Source: Burkholderiales bacterium
GTDB lineage: Bacteria > Pseudomonadota > Gammaproteobacteria > Burkholderiales > SG8-39
Assembly (NCBI GenBank): GCA_020845995.1
Contig: JADLES010000082.1
Span: 1-39,971, forward strand
Direction of reading: 5' to 3'
DNA: 39,971 bases
Numbering within the stretch: position 1 is the stretch's first letter; each line of letters opens with the position of its first letter. Positions 19,107-27,408 of this stretch are shown here, piece after piece. The notes beneath the pieces are model-generated. The model saw only the letters and a list, made by a program, of their open reading frames with translations. It made no database searches and was not told where the DNA came from. The position numbers were made by a program, and so were the translations under genes.

Positions 19107-19176
19107 CGGCAACGGCTGTTCGTCCGGTGCGGCAGGAGGCCTGCGAATCCTTTCAGCCGATGCCGCGGCGTTGCCG
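19107..19176 (-). promoter_or_regulatory. Intercistronic inverted repeats between binding protein and livH (system 2)
   Basis: Within the 123-bp gap an 8-base inverted repeat CGGCAACG / CGTTGCCG (19107-19114 and 19169-19176) encloses a smaller GCAGG-AGG-CCTGC hairpin. Such structures commonly protect the 3' end of the binding-protein message or attenuate the downstream permease genes. No U-run follows, so full termination is not indicated. The role is inference. Confidence 0.35.
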
Positions 19177-19213
19177 TGCAGCCGGAGATATTGACCCGGC
19201 TGGGCTTGATGGC

Positions 19214-20488
19214 CTACTTCCGGTCGCTCCACTTCGGCGCCGGCCAGGTCATGTTGAAGCCCTTGGGCGTGAGCTCGGGCGGCCAAACCGTCCGGTACTT
19301 TCCGTCGACGATCTGCTGCACGACGAAGCGCTTGAGCGTGTTCTGCCCCTTCGCATCGATATCGACGTTGTATCCCAACAGCTTTGTAACGTCGTTGTCT
19401 TTCATCTTCGTCGTCGCCAGCGCGTCGCGGATCGATTGCGGGTCGGATTTTCCGGCACGCTCGAGCGCATCCTTCAGTATCCATACCACCGAATAGGCGA
19501 CTACCGAGAATTCATTCGGCTCGCTCTTGTGTGCGGCGACAAACTCGTCCCAGAACCGCTTTGCGAACGGCGTCGTGATCGCCGACTCGTAGCCAGCCCA
19601 ACCGTTCGTGGTGAACGTGTAATTGGTTCCGCGAACACCCACCGAAGGCACGAACGTGCTATCGACCTGGCCGGCACCGCTGCCGATGACCGCCATTGCG
19701 TTAACTTGCATCTGCTCAATTAGTTTATGAATCTGGACCGCATCGGTGGCGTATGACGTGACTGATATGACGTCCGGATTCGCGCCCTTCGTCTTGAGCA
19801 CGAGGGGTCGGAAGTCGGGCGCGTTCGGCGGGTACGCCTCGTCAAGCACGACCTTGACATCCTGGCCGGCAAAGCGTTCACGCATCCGCTTCGCAAGGTC
19901 CTGGCCCCAGTCCGTGTTCTCGTAGAGGATGGCGGCGGTGCGCGGCTTCGCTGTACCGCGCTTACCTGCCCAACCGACGAAGTCGACGACGCTGTCGGCA
20001 TTGCCGGAAGAGGGGATCTGCGTGGGCCGAAAGACATACTTGAAGCCGCGTTCGGTAATCTCGGTCTTGGCCGATAGATCGACGATCCATGGCACCTGGT
20101 ACTTCTCTGCCACCGTTGTCGCGGGGAAGGTGACGCCGCTCTGGAAGGCACCGATGATTACCGGCACCTTCTCCACGGTGATCAGCCGCTCGGCCTCCGT
20201 GATCCCCACTTTCGGGTCGCCCCGTGAATCCACCTCGATCAATCGCAACTGCGCGCCGCCCAGCGATTTGATACCGCCTGAGGCATTGATGTGCTTGATC
20301 GCAAGCTGCGTCCCGCGACTCATATCGCGGCCGATTGCGGCCGCCGCCGACCCCGAGAGCGGAATGATATAGCCGACCTTTACCGGTTCGGCCGAAATTG
20401 CCAGGGACGCCGCGAGGCACCCAAGGATGCCGGCTGCAACGCGAGGAAGTTGCCGACCCGGAAACAGCGAATACCTGTCGAGTTTCAT
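19214..20488 (-). CDS. Liv system 2 periplasmic substrate-binding protein
   Basis: A 424-residue Peripla_BP_6-type receptor. The signal peptide covers roughly residues 1-33 (hydrophobic VAAGILGCLAASLAISA), and the mature chain opens EPVKVGYIIPLSGSAAAAIG. Further family landmarks are NASGGIKSLGG, VIIGAFQSGVTF and TDWGQDLAKRM. The ATG at 20488 follows GGAGGA closely. The gene is first in a minus-strand run (binding protein-H-M-G-F-ligase-M24) and faces the TetR gene across a 258-bp gap with a perfect palindrome, so it is the probable target of that regulator. Confidence 0.93.
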   Translation of the reverse strand: MKLDRYSLFPGRQLPRVAAGILGCLAASLAISAEPVKVGYIIPLSGSAAAAIGRDMSRGTQLAIKHINASGGIKSLGGAQLRLIEVDSRGDPKVGITEAERLITVEKVPVIIGAFQSGVTFPATTVAEKYQVPWIVDLSAKTEITERGFKYVFRPTQIPSSGNADSVVDFVGWAGKRGTAKPRTAAILYENTDWGQDLAKRMRERFAGQDVKVVLDEAYPPNAPDFRPLVLKTKGANPDVISVTSYATDAVQIHKLIEQMQVNAMAVIGSGAGQVDSTFVPSVGVRGTNYTFTTNGWAGYESAITTPFAKRFWDEFVAAHKSEPNEFSVVAYSVVWILKDALERAGKSDPQSIRDALATTKMKDNDVTKLLGYNVDIDAKGQNTLKRFVVQQIVDGKYRTVWPPELTPKGFNMTWPAPKWSDRK

Positions 20489-20623
20489 GTCTCCTCCGAA
20501 TTTGACTGACCTGTTCCTGAACCCGGCGCCGCCTCAGAGCTGCGGAGCACGACCCGAGCGTCGCGCACGGCAAACAAGTGAAACAGCCGTCCTGCCCTAC
20601 CCGTCCGCCGCCGCGCTATGCAA

Positions 20624-20649
20624 TAATGACACTGACGTCAGTGTCATTA
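20624..20649. promoter_or_regulatory. Perfect 26-bp palindrome, probable TetR operator
   Basis: The half-site TAATGACACTGAC is followed directly by its exact reverse complement, with no mismatch and no spacer, centred between 20636 and 20637. It lies 135 bases upstream of the Liv 2 binding-protein start (minus) and 97 bases upstream of the TetR start (plus). Position, symmetry and length fit a TetR-family dimer or dimer-pair operator controlling both directions. On the plus strand a weak -35 (CTGACG) inside the palindrome and GATTAA 17 bases later could form the regulator's promoter; this assignment is tentative. Confidence 0.75.
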
Positions 20650-20746
20650 GGGAAGATTAATCGATCAGATGCCACCTGGCAACAGGGGCGCCGCCGATAT
20701 CGTGCGCGACTCTGCGGACCCGGAACTTGGACAAGGACTGGCCTAA

Positions 20747-21412
20747 GTGCGCCCACGCGTCATCATGACTTCCACTCGGCGCCGACGCTCGAAGCGTTCA
20801 GCAAAGTCCACCGAGGCAACCGTGCTGCAGGCCGCGGAGGCGGTCTTCGGGGAGAAGGGCTTCGTCGATGCCACGATCGACGAAGTCGTCCGCAGGGCCG
20901 GAGTGAGCCGCGGAACGTTCTACGTCTATTTCGACAACAAAGGAGACGTATTCGCCAAGCTGATGTCGAGCGTCGTGGGCGAGATGTTCGATGTCTCGGT
21001 GGCGCGTGCGCAAGGCGAAATCGGCGCCCGGGTGGAGGCTGGCAATCGCGCGTTCTTGGACGTCTTCAACCGGCATAGACGCATCATGCGCAGCATCCTG
21101 CAGGTGGCCACGCTTGATGCGAAGATTGCCTTGGCGCTGAACGATCTGCGCAACCAGTTTGCCGAACGCGTGCGCCGGCATCTCCTCGTCGGCATAGCCG
21201 AGGGTCGCTGCCACCATATCGACGCAGGAATCGCGAGTTACGCACTCGTGCTAATGGTCGAGTTTTTCGCATACTCGTGGCTGTCCTTCGGCTTTGGTCC
21301 AAAGAACCGGGTGCTGTCGGTCAAGACAGTCGCACGGGAACTGAGCAGTCTATGGTGTCGCGCCGTCTACCGTGAGCCGCTGCTGCGCGGCGGAAAATCA
21401 CGCCAAAGATAA
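20747..21412 (+). CDS. TetR family transcriptional regulator
   Basis: A 221-residue regulator. Residues 22-70 form the TetR DNA-binding domain: AAEAVFGEKGFVDATIDEV, then the recognition part AGVSRGTFYVYFDNKGDVF. The rest is an all-helical ligand and dimer domain without close resemblance to a named member. GTG at 20747 has AAGGA nine bases upstream; ATG at 20765 (MTSTRRRR) is an alternative that removes six residues. The Arg/Lys-rich N-terminal arm may add minor-groove contacts. It is divergent from the Liv 2 operon and probably represses it and itself through the 26-bp palindrome, with derepression by the substrate or its CoA ester (inference). Confidence 0.92.
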   Translation: MRPRVIMTSTRRRRSKRSAKSTEATVLQAAEAVFGEKGFVDATIDEVVRRAGVSRGTFYVYFDNKGDVFAKLMSSVVGEMFDVSVARAQGEIGARVEAGNRAFLDVFNRHRRIMRSILQVATLDAKIALALNDLRNQFAERVRRHLLVGIAEGRCHHIDAGIASYALVLMVEFFAYSWLSFGFGPKNRVLSVKTVARELSSLWCRAVYREPLLRGGKSRQR

Positions 21413-21587
21413 GACTGCGGATTCGACGCCCCCGGACGTAGAAGTGTGCGAGATCCGGGCCTATCTCCATTTCAGGTGCGCTCGTCTCCGTACAGATGAC
21501 GGGAACTGGTGTGGTGACCACCTGTGGGGACTTGCTCGTGATCTATGAATAACTTAGCCACCGAGCCCGCGAATCGACGAAGCCCGG

Positions 21588-22547
21588 CTAGTCGGTCGCC
21601 TTGAATCCGGTCGCCTTGACCTGCTTCGTCCAGCGTTCGGCGCCGGCGCGGATTTCGGCGGAGAACCGCGGCTCGACTGTCGCGGGTACGTCGAATCCCA
21701 GTCCCTCCAGGCGCTTGACGACCGCTGGATCCGCGTGCGCCTTCGTCGCCGCGTCGGCCAGCTTCGCGAGGACCTCGGGCACCGTGCCGGCGCGCGCGAA
21801 CAGGCCGAACCAGATCGTGGCGCTCAGCTCCGGATAGCCGAGCTCGGCGAAGGTCGGCACTTCGGGAAGCTGGCGCCAGCGTTTCGCGCCCGTCGTGGCG
21901 ATGGCGACCAGCCTGCCCGCCTGGATGTGCGACAGGGTGGTCTGGAACTGGGAAAAACCGAACCACACATGGCCGCCGACGAGACTCTGCACCTGAGGGG
22001 CCGAGCCTTTGAAGGGCACGTGCGTGAGACTGATTCCCAGCCTTTCGCCGAGCTGGTGGCCGAGGAAGTGCGAAGGCGTGCCCGGGCTGAAGGAGGCGTA
22101 CGATGCCTTGTCCGGATTCGCCTTCAGCCAGGCGGCAAGCCCGGCGAGCGTATTCGCGCCGGTTCCCGCGTGCGCCACCAGCACGAGCGGCGCCTCGACC
22201 CCCTTGATGACCGGCACGAAATCCTTCATCGACCAGTGGAGCTTCGCGAAGACGCTCGGGTTGATCTCGGTCATCGATTGCGTGCCGACCCAGACCGTGT
22301 AGCCGTCGGGCGCCGCGCGCACCGCGTAGTCGGCGGAGATGTTGCCGTTCGCGCCGGGCTTGTTGTCGATGACGACCTGCTGGCCGAGCGTCCTCGCCAT
22401 GTGCTCGCCGATCGTGCGCGCGTAGGCATCGACCGCGCCGGCGGGCGGCGTGCCCACGATGAGGTTGACGGGCTTGGAAGGATAGCTTTGCGCGATCGCG
22501 TGCCCCGGCAAGGCGACCGCGGCAAGGAGAAGAAGCCTGCGCAGCAT
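21588..22547 (-). CDS. Bug/TctC family tripartite tricarboxylate transporter receptor
   Basis: A 319-residue periplasmic receptor. The signal peptide MLRRLLLLAAVALPGHAIAQ is followed by SYPSKPVNLIVGTPPAGAVD, the standard opening of Bug proteins, and later NKPGANGNI, SFSPGTPSHFLG and HVPFKGSAPQ, all family landmarks of the carboxylate-binding cleft. ATG 22547 has GGAGA just upstream; an in-frame extension to 22652 is not signal-like. No tctA/tctB membrane genes are in the window, so it is an orphan receptor, as is usual in Betaproteobacteria. It is convergent with the TetR gene; the 175-bp gap between them holds no recognisable gene. Confidence 0.93.
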   Translation of the reverse strand: MLRRLLLLAAVALPGHAIAQSYPSKPVNLIVGTPPAGAVDAYARTIGEHMARTLGQQVVIDNKPGANGNISADYAVRAAPDGYTVWVGTQSMTEINPSVFAKLHWSMKDFVPVIKGVEAPLVLVAHAGTGANTLAGLAAWLKANPDKASYASFSPGTPSHFLGHQLGERLGISLTHVPFKGSAPQVQSLVGGHVWFGFSQFQTTLSHIQAGRLVAIATTGAKRWRQLPEVPTFAELGYPELSATIWFGLFARAGTVPEVLAKLADAATKAHADPAVVKRLEGLGFDVPATVEPRFSAEIRAGAERWTKQVKATGFKATD

Positions 22548-22638
22548 GGGAGTCTCCGCTTCCGGTGGAAGCCCGATGGTAGCTCGATCTGCCGGCGCGG
22601 CGACGTTCGGATGCGCGGCGAATGAAGGACCTGCCCGC

Positions 22639-23340
22639 TCACCCTTCCACAATCAGCGCGGCGAGCTGCCGCGGATCGGCGAGCAGCGCCGCGCTCGGCC
22701 CCTGGTGGATCACCCGGCCGCGGCTGAGCACGAGCGCGCTCTGGGTCACTTCGAGCGCCACCTTGGCGTGCTGCTCCACGAGGATCACGGTGAAGGCCTC
22801 ATCGCGGATCAGCCGCCGGATCACTTCGAGCAGTCCCGTGACGATGACGGGCGCCAGGCCCTCGAGCGGCTCGTCGAGGAGGAGCAGGGCCGGGTTGCCC
22901 ATCAGGGCGCGGCCGATGGCGAGCATCTGCAGCTCGCCGCCGGAGAGCTGGTTGCCGTACGCGGTGCGGCGCTCGGCGAGCCGCGGGAACAATTCGTAGA
23001 CGCGCTGCCGCGTCCAGCGCCCCGGGCGCGCGGCGACGTCCAGGTTTTCCTCGACCGAAAGCGAGGCGAAGATCTCGCGCGTCTGCGGGACGTAGCCGAT
23101 GCCGAGGCGGTTGCGGCGGTGCACGGGCAGGCTTTCGATCGGCCGGCCCTGGAACTCGACGCGGCCCGCGTGCAGGCTGGTGCGCCCCATGACGGTCGCG
23201 AGCAGCGTCGTCTTGCCGACGCCGTTTCTGCCCAGCACCGCGAGCGCGCCGCGCTCGGGCAGCGAGAATTCGACGTCTTCCAGCACGACCGTGCGGCCGT
23301 AGCCGGCCCGCAGCCCCGCGACGCGCAGCGCCTCAGCCAT
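22639..23340 (-). CDS. livF: Liv system 3 ABC transporter ATP-binding protein LivF
   Basis: A 233-residue ATPase: Walker A GRNGVGKTT near residue 37, signature LSGGELQMLAIGRAL near 136, Walker B LLLLDEPLEGLAP near 157 and LVEQHAKVALEV after it. The ATG at 23340 overlaps the livG stop by eight bases. The C-terminus (LAALIVEG) lacks the usual YLG ending seen in systems 1 and 2. It is the last gene of the H-M-G-F operon of system 3. Confidence 0.93.
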   Translation of the reverse strand: MAEALRVAGLRAGYGRTVVLEDVEFSLPERGALAVLGRNGVGKTTLLATVMGRTSLHAGRVEFQGRPIESLPVHRRNRLGIGYVPQTREIFASLSVEENLDVAARPGRWTRQRVYELFPRLAERRTAYGNQLSGGELQMLAIGRALMGNPALLLLDEPLEGLAPVIVTGLLEVIRRLIRDEAFTVILVEQHAKVALEVTQSALVLSRGRVIHQGPSAALLADPRQLAALIVEG

Positions 23341-24085
23341 GCGCGTCGCCCAGATAGACCTCGCGCACGCGCGCATCGGCCGCGATCTCCCGCGGCGCGC
23401 CCTCGCACAGTATCTGGCCGCGCACCAGCACCGTGATGCGCTGCGCGAAGCGGAACACGAGCTCCATGTCGTGCTCGATGATGAGGATCGCGACCCCGGC
23501 GGGCAGCCGCCCGAGCACGTCCAGGACGCGCTGCGACTCGGTCGAGGGCACGCCCGCGGCCGGCTCGTCGAGCAGCAGCACCTTGGGCCGCAGCCCGAGC
23601 GCGAGCGCGATCTCGACGAGCCGCTGCTTGCCGTAGGGAAGGTCGACCGTGCGGCTCGCCGCGTCGTCGGCAAGCCCCAGGCTCGCGAGCAGTTCCAGGC
23701 TCTCGTCGCGCACCTCGCGGTGGCTGCCCGCCGCGCGCCACGCGCGGCCGCCGACGCCGCGGCGCTCGGCCACACCGAGCGCCACGTTGTCGAGCACCGA
23801 CAGCGCCCCGAAGAGCGTGTTGATCTGGAAGGTGCGGCCGAGCCCGCGCTTCACGCGCGCCGCCTGCCCGAGCCGGGTGACATCCTCGCCGGCGAACTCG
23901 ATCCTGCCGGCCGAGGGCGGCAGCTGGCCGGTCAGCATGTTGACGAAAGTGGTCTTGCCGGCGCCGTTGGGTCCGATGAGCGCGTGGCGCGCGCCCGGTT
24001 CAAGCCGGAACTCGATGTTGTCCGCGACGGTGAGCGCGCCGAAGCTCTTGCACAGCCCGGAAGTCTGCAGCAGCGCGTCACTCAT
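23333..24085 (-). CDS. livG: Liv system 3 ABC transporter ATP-binding protein LivG
   Basis: A 250-residue ATPase with Walker [10 protein letters not shown] near residue 37, the LivG-type signature LPYGKQRLVEIALAL, Walker [14 protein letters not shown] and the C-terminal REVYLGD. The ATG at 24085 overlaps the livM stop (ATGA). It is expected to pair with the LivF encoded immediately downstream. The open frame continues far upstream inside livM and livH, but that part is a shadow of those genes. Confidence 0.94.
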   Translation of the reverse strand: MSDALLQTSGLCKSFGALTVADNIEFRLEPGARHALIGPNGAGKTTFVNMLTGQLPPSAGRIEFAGEDVTRLGQAARVKRGLGRTFQINTLFGALSVLDNVALGVAERRGVGGRAWRAAGSHREVRDESLELLASLGLADDAASRTVDLPYGKQRLVEIALALGLRPKVLLLDEPAAGVPSTESQRVLDVLGRLPAGVAILIIEHDMELVFRFAQRITVLVRGQILCEGAPREIAADARVREVYLGDAHG

Positions 24086-25068
24086 GGCCGGCTCCGCCGC
24101 CACCGCGCTGCGATGCCATCGGCGAGGCCGAGGATCCCGCCGCGCGCGAACATGACGATCAGGATGAGCAGAACGCCGATGCCGAGCACCCAGTACTCGG
24201 GCGATTGCTTGGCGAGATAGTCGCGCGCGACGATGAACACAAGCGGCCCGACGAAGGCGCCGTAGATGCGGCCCACGCCGCCCAGCACGAGCATCACCAG
24301 GATCTCGCCGGAGAGCTCGAAGCTCACCACCGACAGGCCCACGAACTGCGTGGTCTGCGTGAGCAGCGCCCCGGCGACGCCCGCGAGCGCGGCGGCGAGC
24401 GTGTAGGCGCAAAGCTGGCGCGCGTAAACCGGGGCGCCGATGGCGTGCATGCGCGCCTCGTTCTCGCGCGCGCCGACCAGCGAGGCGCCGAAGGGTGAAT
24501 GCACGAGGCTGCGCACCAGCCACCAGCCCGCGGCCAGCACCGCCAGGCAGTAGAGGAACGCGGTCTTGCCGAACAGGTCGAAGCGGAACGCGCCCAGCAG
24601 CTGCCCGACCGGGACGCTGTTCAGGCCGTCGGCGCCGCCGGTAACCTCGGTCCATTTGTTGGCCACCTCGAAAACGATCGAGACGAGGGCGAGCGTGAGC
24701 ATGAGCAGCGCCAATGCGCGCGTGCGCAGCACCACCGCGCCGGTGGCGGCGCCGAATGCGGCGCTCGCCGCGGCCGCCACCGCGAGGCCGAGCAGCGGAT
24801 CGCCGTGAACGCGCACGGCGAAGACGCCGGCGACGTAGGCGCCGAAACCGAAATAGGCGGCGTGGCCGAGCGTCACGATCCCGCCGTAGCCGAGAATCAG
24901 GTCGAGCGAGAGCGCGAACAGGATGATGATGAGGACGTAGGCGCCCAGAGGGAGGTAGCTCGGCGCGAGAAAATAGACCGCGATCGCGAACGCCCAGGGC
25001 AGCAGCTCGGCCGGGTGCAACCTCGCCGAGCCGCCGTAGCCGATCGCCGGGCCGCGCGCGAGGGGCAT
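24082..25068 (-). CDS. livM: Liv system 3 permease LivM
   Basis: A 328-residue polytopic membrane protein with LGYGGIVTLGHAAYFGFGAY near residue 58, the LivM hallmark, and the coupling stretch ARENEARMHAIGAPVYARQ near 204. It lies directly after livH with no spacer and overlaps livG by four bases. The N-terminal 20 residues are polar before the first membrane segment. Sequence features resemble LivM paralogues often annotated for urea, amide or aromatic acid uptake, but the substrate cannot be assigned. Confidence 0.93.
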   Translation of the reverse strand: MPLARGPAIGYGGSARLHPAELLPWAFAIAVYFLAPSYLPLGAYVLIIILFALSLDLILGYGGIVTLGHAAYFGFGAYVAGVFAVRVHGDPLLGLAVAAAASAAFGAATGAVVLRTRALALLMLTLALVSIVFEVANKWTEVTGGADGLNSVPVGQLLGAFRFDLFGKTAFLYCLAVLAAGWWLVRSLVHSPFGASLVGARENEARMHAIGAPVYARQLCAYTLAAALAGVAGALLTQTTQFVGLSVVSFELSGEILVMLVLGGVGRIYGAFVGPLVFIVARDYLAKQSPEYWVLGIGVLLILIVMFARGGILGLADGIAARWRRSRP

Positions 25069-25941
25069 CTACGCCCGCCCCAGGAGGCCGCGCGGGCGCC
25101 ACAGCAGCAGCGCGAAGGTCGCGGCGAAGACGAAGAACGCGCCGAACTGCGGCACCCAGTACTTGCACGCGGTGTCGCCCAGGCCGATCAGGAGCGCGCC
25201 GAGAAACGGCCCGCGCAGGGTCCCGAGGCCGCCGACCGCGACCACGACGAGGAAGTACACCAGCTGCTCGAAGGGATAGGTCGGCGTCATCGCGATCAGG
25301 TCGGCGCCAAGCGCGCCGCCGAGCGCCGCAAGGCCGCTGCCAACCGCGAAGGTGAGGGTGAAGAGCCGGCCCGTGTCGATGCCGATCGATTCGGCCATCG
25401 GACCGTTGTCGACTGCGGCGCGCACGATCGCCCCCCAGCGGGTGCGCTCGAGCCCGATCCAGAGGATCGCGACGAGGACCGCGCTCGAGAGGATCACCGC
25501 GGCTCGGTACATGGGGAACGAGCGGCCGGCGATTTCGACCTGGCCTTTCAGGTAGTCGGGCAGCGGCGCGGCCTGCGGCAGCGGCCCGTAGGCGAGCCGC
25601 GCGATGGCGATCGCGACGAAGATCAGGCCGATGGTGAAGAGCACCTGCTCCAGCTCTCCGGCGCGGTAGAGCCGCGCATAGAGCACGCGCTCGAGCACCA
25701 CGCTGCCCAGCGCCACGGCGACGCATGCGAACCCGAGGGCAGGCAACCAGGGCAGGCCCAGGCGGGACATCGCCGCGAGCATCACGTAGCCGCCCGCCAT
25801 CGCGAACACCCCGTGGGCGAGATTGACGAACCCCATCAGGCCCATCGTCACCGAGAGCCCGACCGAGATCGCGTACAGGATCATTCCGTACGCGAGGCCA
25901 TGAAAGCCGATGCTGATCAGGCTGGAGAGGAAGGCATCCAT
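25069..25941 (-). CDS. livH: Liv system 3 permease LivH
   Basis: A 290-residue membrane protein with GLMGFVNLAHGVFAMAGGYV near residue 34 (NLAHG in place of the commoner NFAHG) and RAAVDNGPMAESIGIDTGR as the coupling region. It is the first gene of the HMGF operon and is divergent from its presumed binding-protein gene across a 142-bp gap. Only ATPases and permeases are on this strand, so the system depends on the divergent gene for its receptor. Confidence 0.93.
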   Translation of the reverse strand: MDAFLSSLISIGFHGLAYGMILYAISVGLSVTMGLMGFVNLAHGVFAMAGGYVMLAAMSRLGLPWLPALGFACVAVALGSVVLERVLYARLYRAGELEQVLFTIGLIFVAIAIARLAYGPLPQAAPLPDYLKGQVEIAGRSFPMYRAAVILSSAVLVAILWIGLERTRWGAIVRAAVDNGPMAESIGIDTGRLFTLTFAVGSGLAALGGALGADLIAMTPTYPFEQLVYFLVVVAVGGLGTLRGPFLGALLIGLGDTACKYWVPQFGAFFVFAATFALLLWRPRGLLGRA

Positions 25942-25973
25942 TGTTGCGGCGCGTCACAACTTCCGCGCGTTTT

Positions 25974-26007
25974 CGTTAGACTACATTGATGCACAGCGTT
26001 AGACTAC
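25974..26007. repeat. Direct repeat of CGTTAGACTAC in the divergent Liv 3 promoter region
   Basis: The 11-base sequence CGTTAGACTAC occurs at 25974-25984 and again at 25997-26007, 23 bases apart start to start. Both lie in the 142-bp gap between divergent livH and the system 3 binding protein, just ahead of a TTGACA (26009-26014). The spacing places both copies on nearly the same face of DNA, as for a regulator binding two tandem sites; the copies could also simply supply -35-like and -10-like elements (TTAGAC, 18 bases, TAGACT) for the plus-strand gene. Confidence 0.5.
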
Positions 26008-26083
26008 TTTGACACACATCAAGGCCAGCGACGTCGGGCGATCTAGGCTCGACGCCTGCGCTTCTTGTCGAAAGGGAGGAACC

Positions 26084-27274
26084 GTGCGCTTCAAGACGCT
26101 TTGCTGCACCATGGTCGCCGCGCTTGCGACTATTTCCGGACTCGCGACCGCCCAGACGATCAAGGTGGGCATCATCAGCACCTATTCGGGGCCGACCGCG
26201 GGCCAGGGCGACCAGCTCGACAAGGGGTTCAAGCTGTACCTCAAGCTGAACGCCGACAAGCTGCCGCCGGGCGTCAAGGTGGAGCCGATCTTTCGCGACG
26301 ACACCGGTCCGAACCCGGAGAACGCCAAGCGGCTCGCGCAGGAGCTCATGCTGCGCGACAAGGTTCAGTTCATCGCCGGCGTGGTATGGACTCCGAACGC
26401 GGCGGCGATCGCGCCGATGACCAAGGAAGCCAAGGTTCCCTTCATCAGCGCGAATGCCGCCGGGGTCAACATCCCCTACAGTTCGCCGTACTTCGCCCGC
26501 GTGTCATTCACGCTCTGGCAGTCCTCCTATCCGCTCGGCAAGTGGGCGGCGAAAAAATTCAAGCGCGTCTACATCGCGGTGAGTGATTTCGCGCCAGGCC
26601 ACGAGGCCGAGGAAGCCTTCACCCGCGGCTTCAAGGAAGGCGGCGGCGAAATCATCGGCAGCGTGCGCATCCCGCTCGCGAACCTCGATTTCGCGCCCTA
26701 CATGCAGCGCATCCGCGACGCCAAGCCCGACGCGCTGTTCGCGTTCAATCCCGCCGGCAAGCAGGCGACCGCGGCGATGAAGGCCTACGGCGATCTCGGG
26801 CTCGCCAAGGCCGGCATCAAGTACATCGGCCCCGGCGATCTCACCACGGACGAAGAGCTGCAGAACATGGGCGACGTCGCGCTCGGCGTGATCACCGCGC
26901 ACCACTACTCGGCGGCAGGGGACCGGCCGGCCAACAAGGCCTTCGTCGCCGCCTACAAGAAGGAGTACGGCGCGAATCTCTTCCCGGGATTCATGGCGGT
27001 CGGCGCCTGGGACGCGATGGACGCGATCTTCCACGCCATCCGCGTGCAGAAGGGCAAGGTAGATCCGGACAAGTCGATGGAAATCCTGCGGAACTACAAG
27101 AGCTCGAACAGCCCGCGCGGCCCGATCGCGATCGACCCCGAGACGCGCGACATCGTGCAGAACGAGTACCTGCGCGAGGTGCGCAGGGTGGGCGGCGTGC
27201 TCGCGAACGTGGAGATCGAGACGATCGCGGAGATGATCAAGGACCCGTACAAGCAGCTGCATCCGAAGAAGTAG
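26084..27274 (+). CDS. Liv system 3 periplasmic substrate-binding protein
   Basis: A 396-residue Peripla_BP_6-type receptor. The GTG at 26084 is fixed by AAAGGGAGGA three bases upstream and by the signal peptide VRFKTLCCTMVAALATIS that follows (cleavage near ATA/QTIKVG). The mature chain opens TIKVGIISTYSGPTAGQGDQ; ISANAAGVNIPYSSPYF and FAPGHEAEEAFTRGF are typical ligand-cleft segments of the aromatic acid/amide receptor subgroup. An in-frame TTG at 26009 would add 25 residues before the signal and is unlikely. It is divergent from livHMGF of system 3 and convergent with the SsuC-like permease. Confidence 0.92.
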   Translation: MRFKTLCCTMVAALATISGLATAQTIKVGIISTYSGPTAGQGDQLDKGFKLYLKLNADKLPPGVKVEPIFRDDTGPNPENAKRLAQELMLRDKVQFIAGVVWTPNAAAIAPMTKEAKVPFISANAAGVNIPYSSPYFARVSFTLWQSSYPLGKWAAKKFKRVYIAVSDFAPGHEAEEAFTRGFKEGGGEIIGSVRIPLANLDFAPYMQRIRDAKPDALFAFNPAGKQATAAMKAYGDLGLAKAGIKYIGPGDLTTDEELQNMGDVALGVITAHHYSAAGDRPANKAFVAAYKKEYGANLFPGFMAVGAWDAMDAIFHAIRVQKGKVDPDKSMEILRNYKSSNSPRGPIAIDPETRDIVQNEYLREVRRVGGVLANVEIETIAEMIKDPYKQLHPKK

Positions 27275-27304
27275 CTGTGCGGGCGCGGATCTCCGCGCGT
27301 GCTT

Positions 27305-27372
27305 CCGGCGAGCGCCAGTATGTGAGCGACGCTCGCCGGCGCCGGGGGTAGGGCAAGAAGCATCGCCCTACC
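27305..27372. terminator. Two tandem hairpins between convergent genes, probable bidirectional terminators
   Basis: Hairpin 1 pairs CCGGCGAGCG (27305-27314) with CGCTCGCCGG (27330-27339), a perfect 10-bp stem with a 15-base loop. Hairpin 2 pairs GGTAGGGC (27347-27354) with GCCCTACC (27365-27372), a perfect 8-bp stem with a 10-base loop. Both lie in the 134-bp gap where the binding-protein gene (plus) and the permease gene (minus) end head-on. A long T-run is missing on either side, so termination would rely on stem strength or Rho. Confidence 0.6.
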
Positions 27373-27408
27373 GTTCAAACCGTCGCTCCCGAAAGGCGGC
27401 TCCTCGTC

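Noticed and set aside
23333..25957. A single 874-codon frame ending in LivG, suggesting a permease-ATPase fusion
   Set aside because: Only the last 250 codons resemble LivG. The upstream part is out of frame with livM and livH, which are intact in another frame and overlap in the normal ATGA way.
24499..25989. A 496-codon plus-strand open frame across Liv 3 permease genes
   Set aside because: It is highly charged and repetitive, antisense to livM and livH, and without a ribosome site; a shadow of membrane-protein codon usage.
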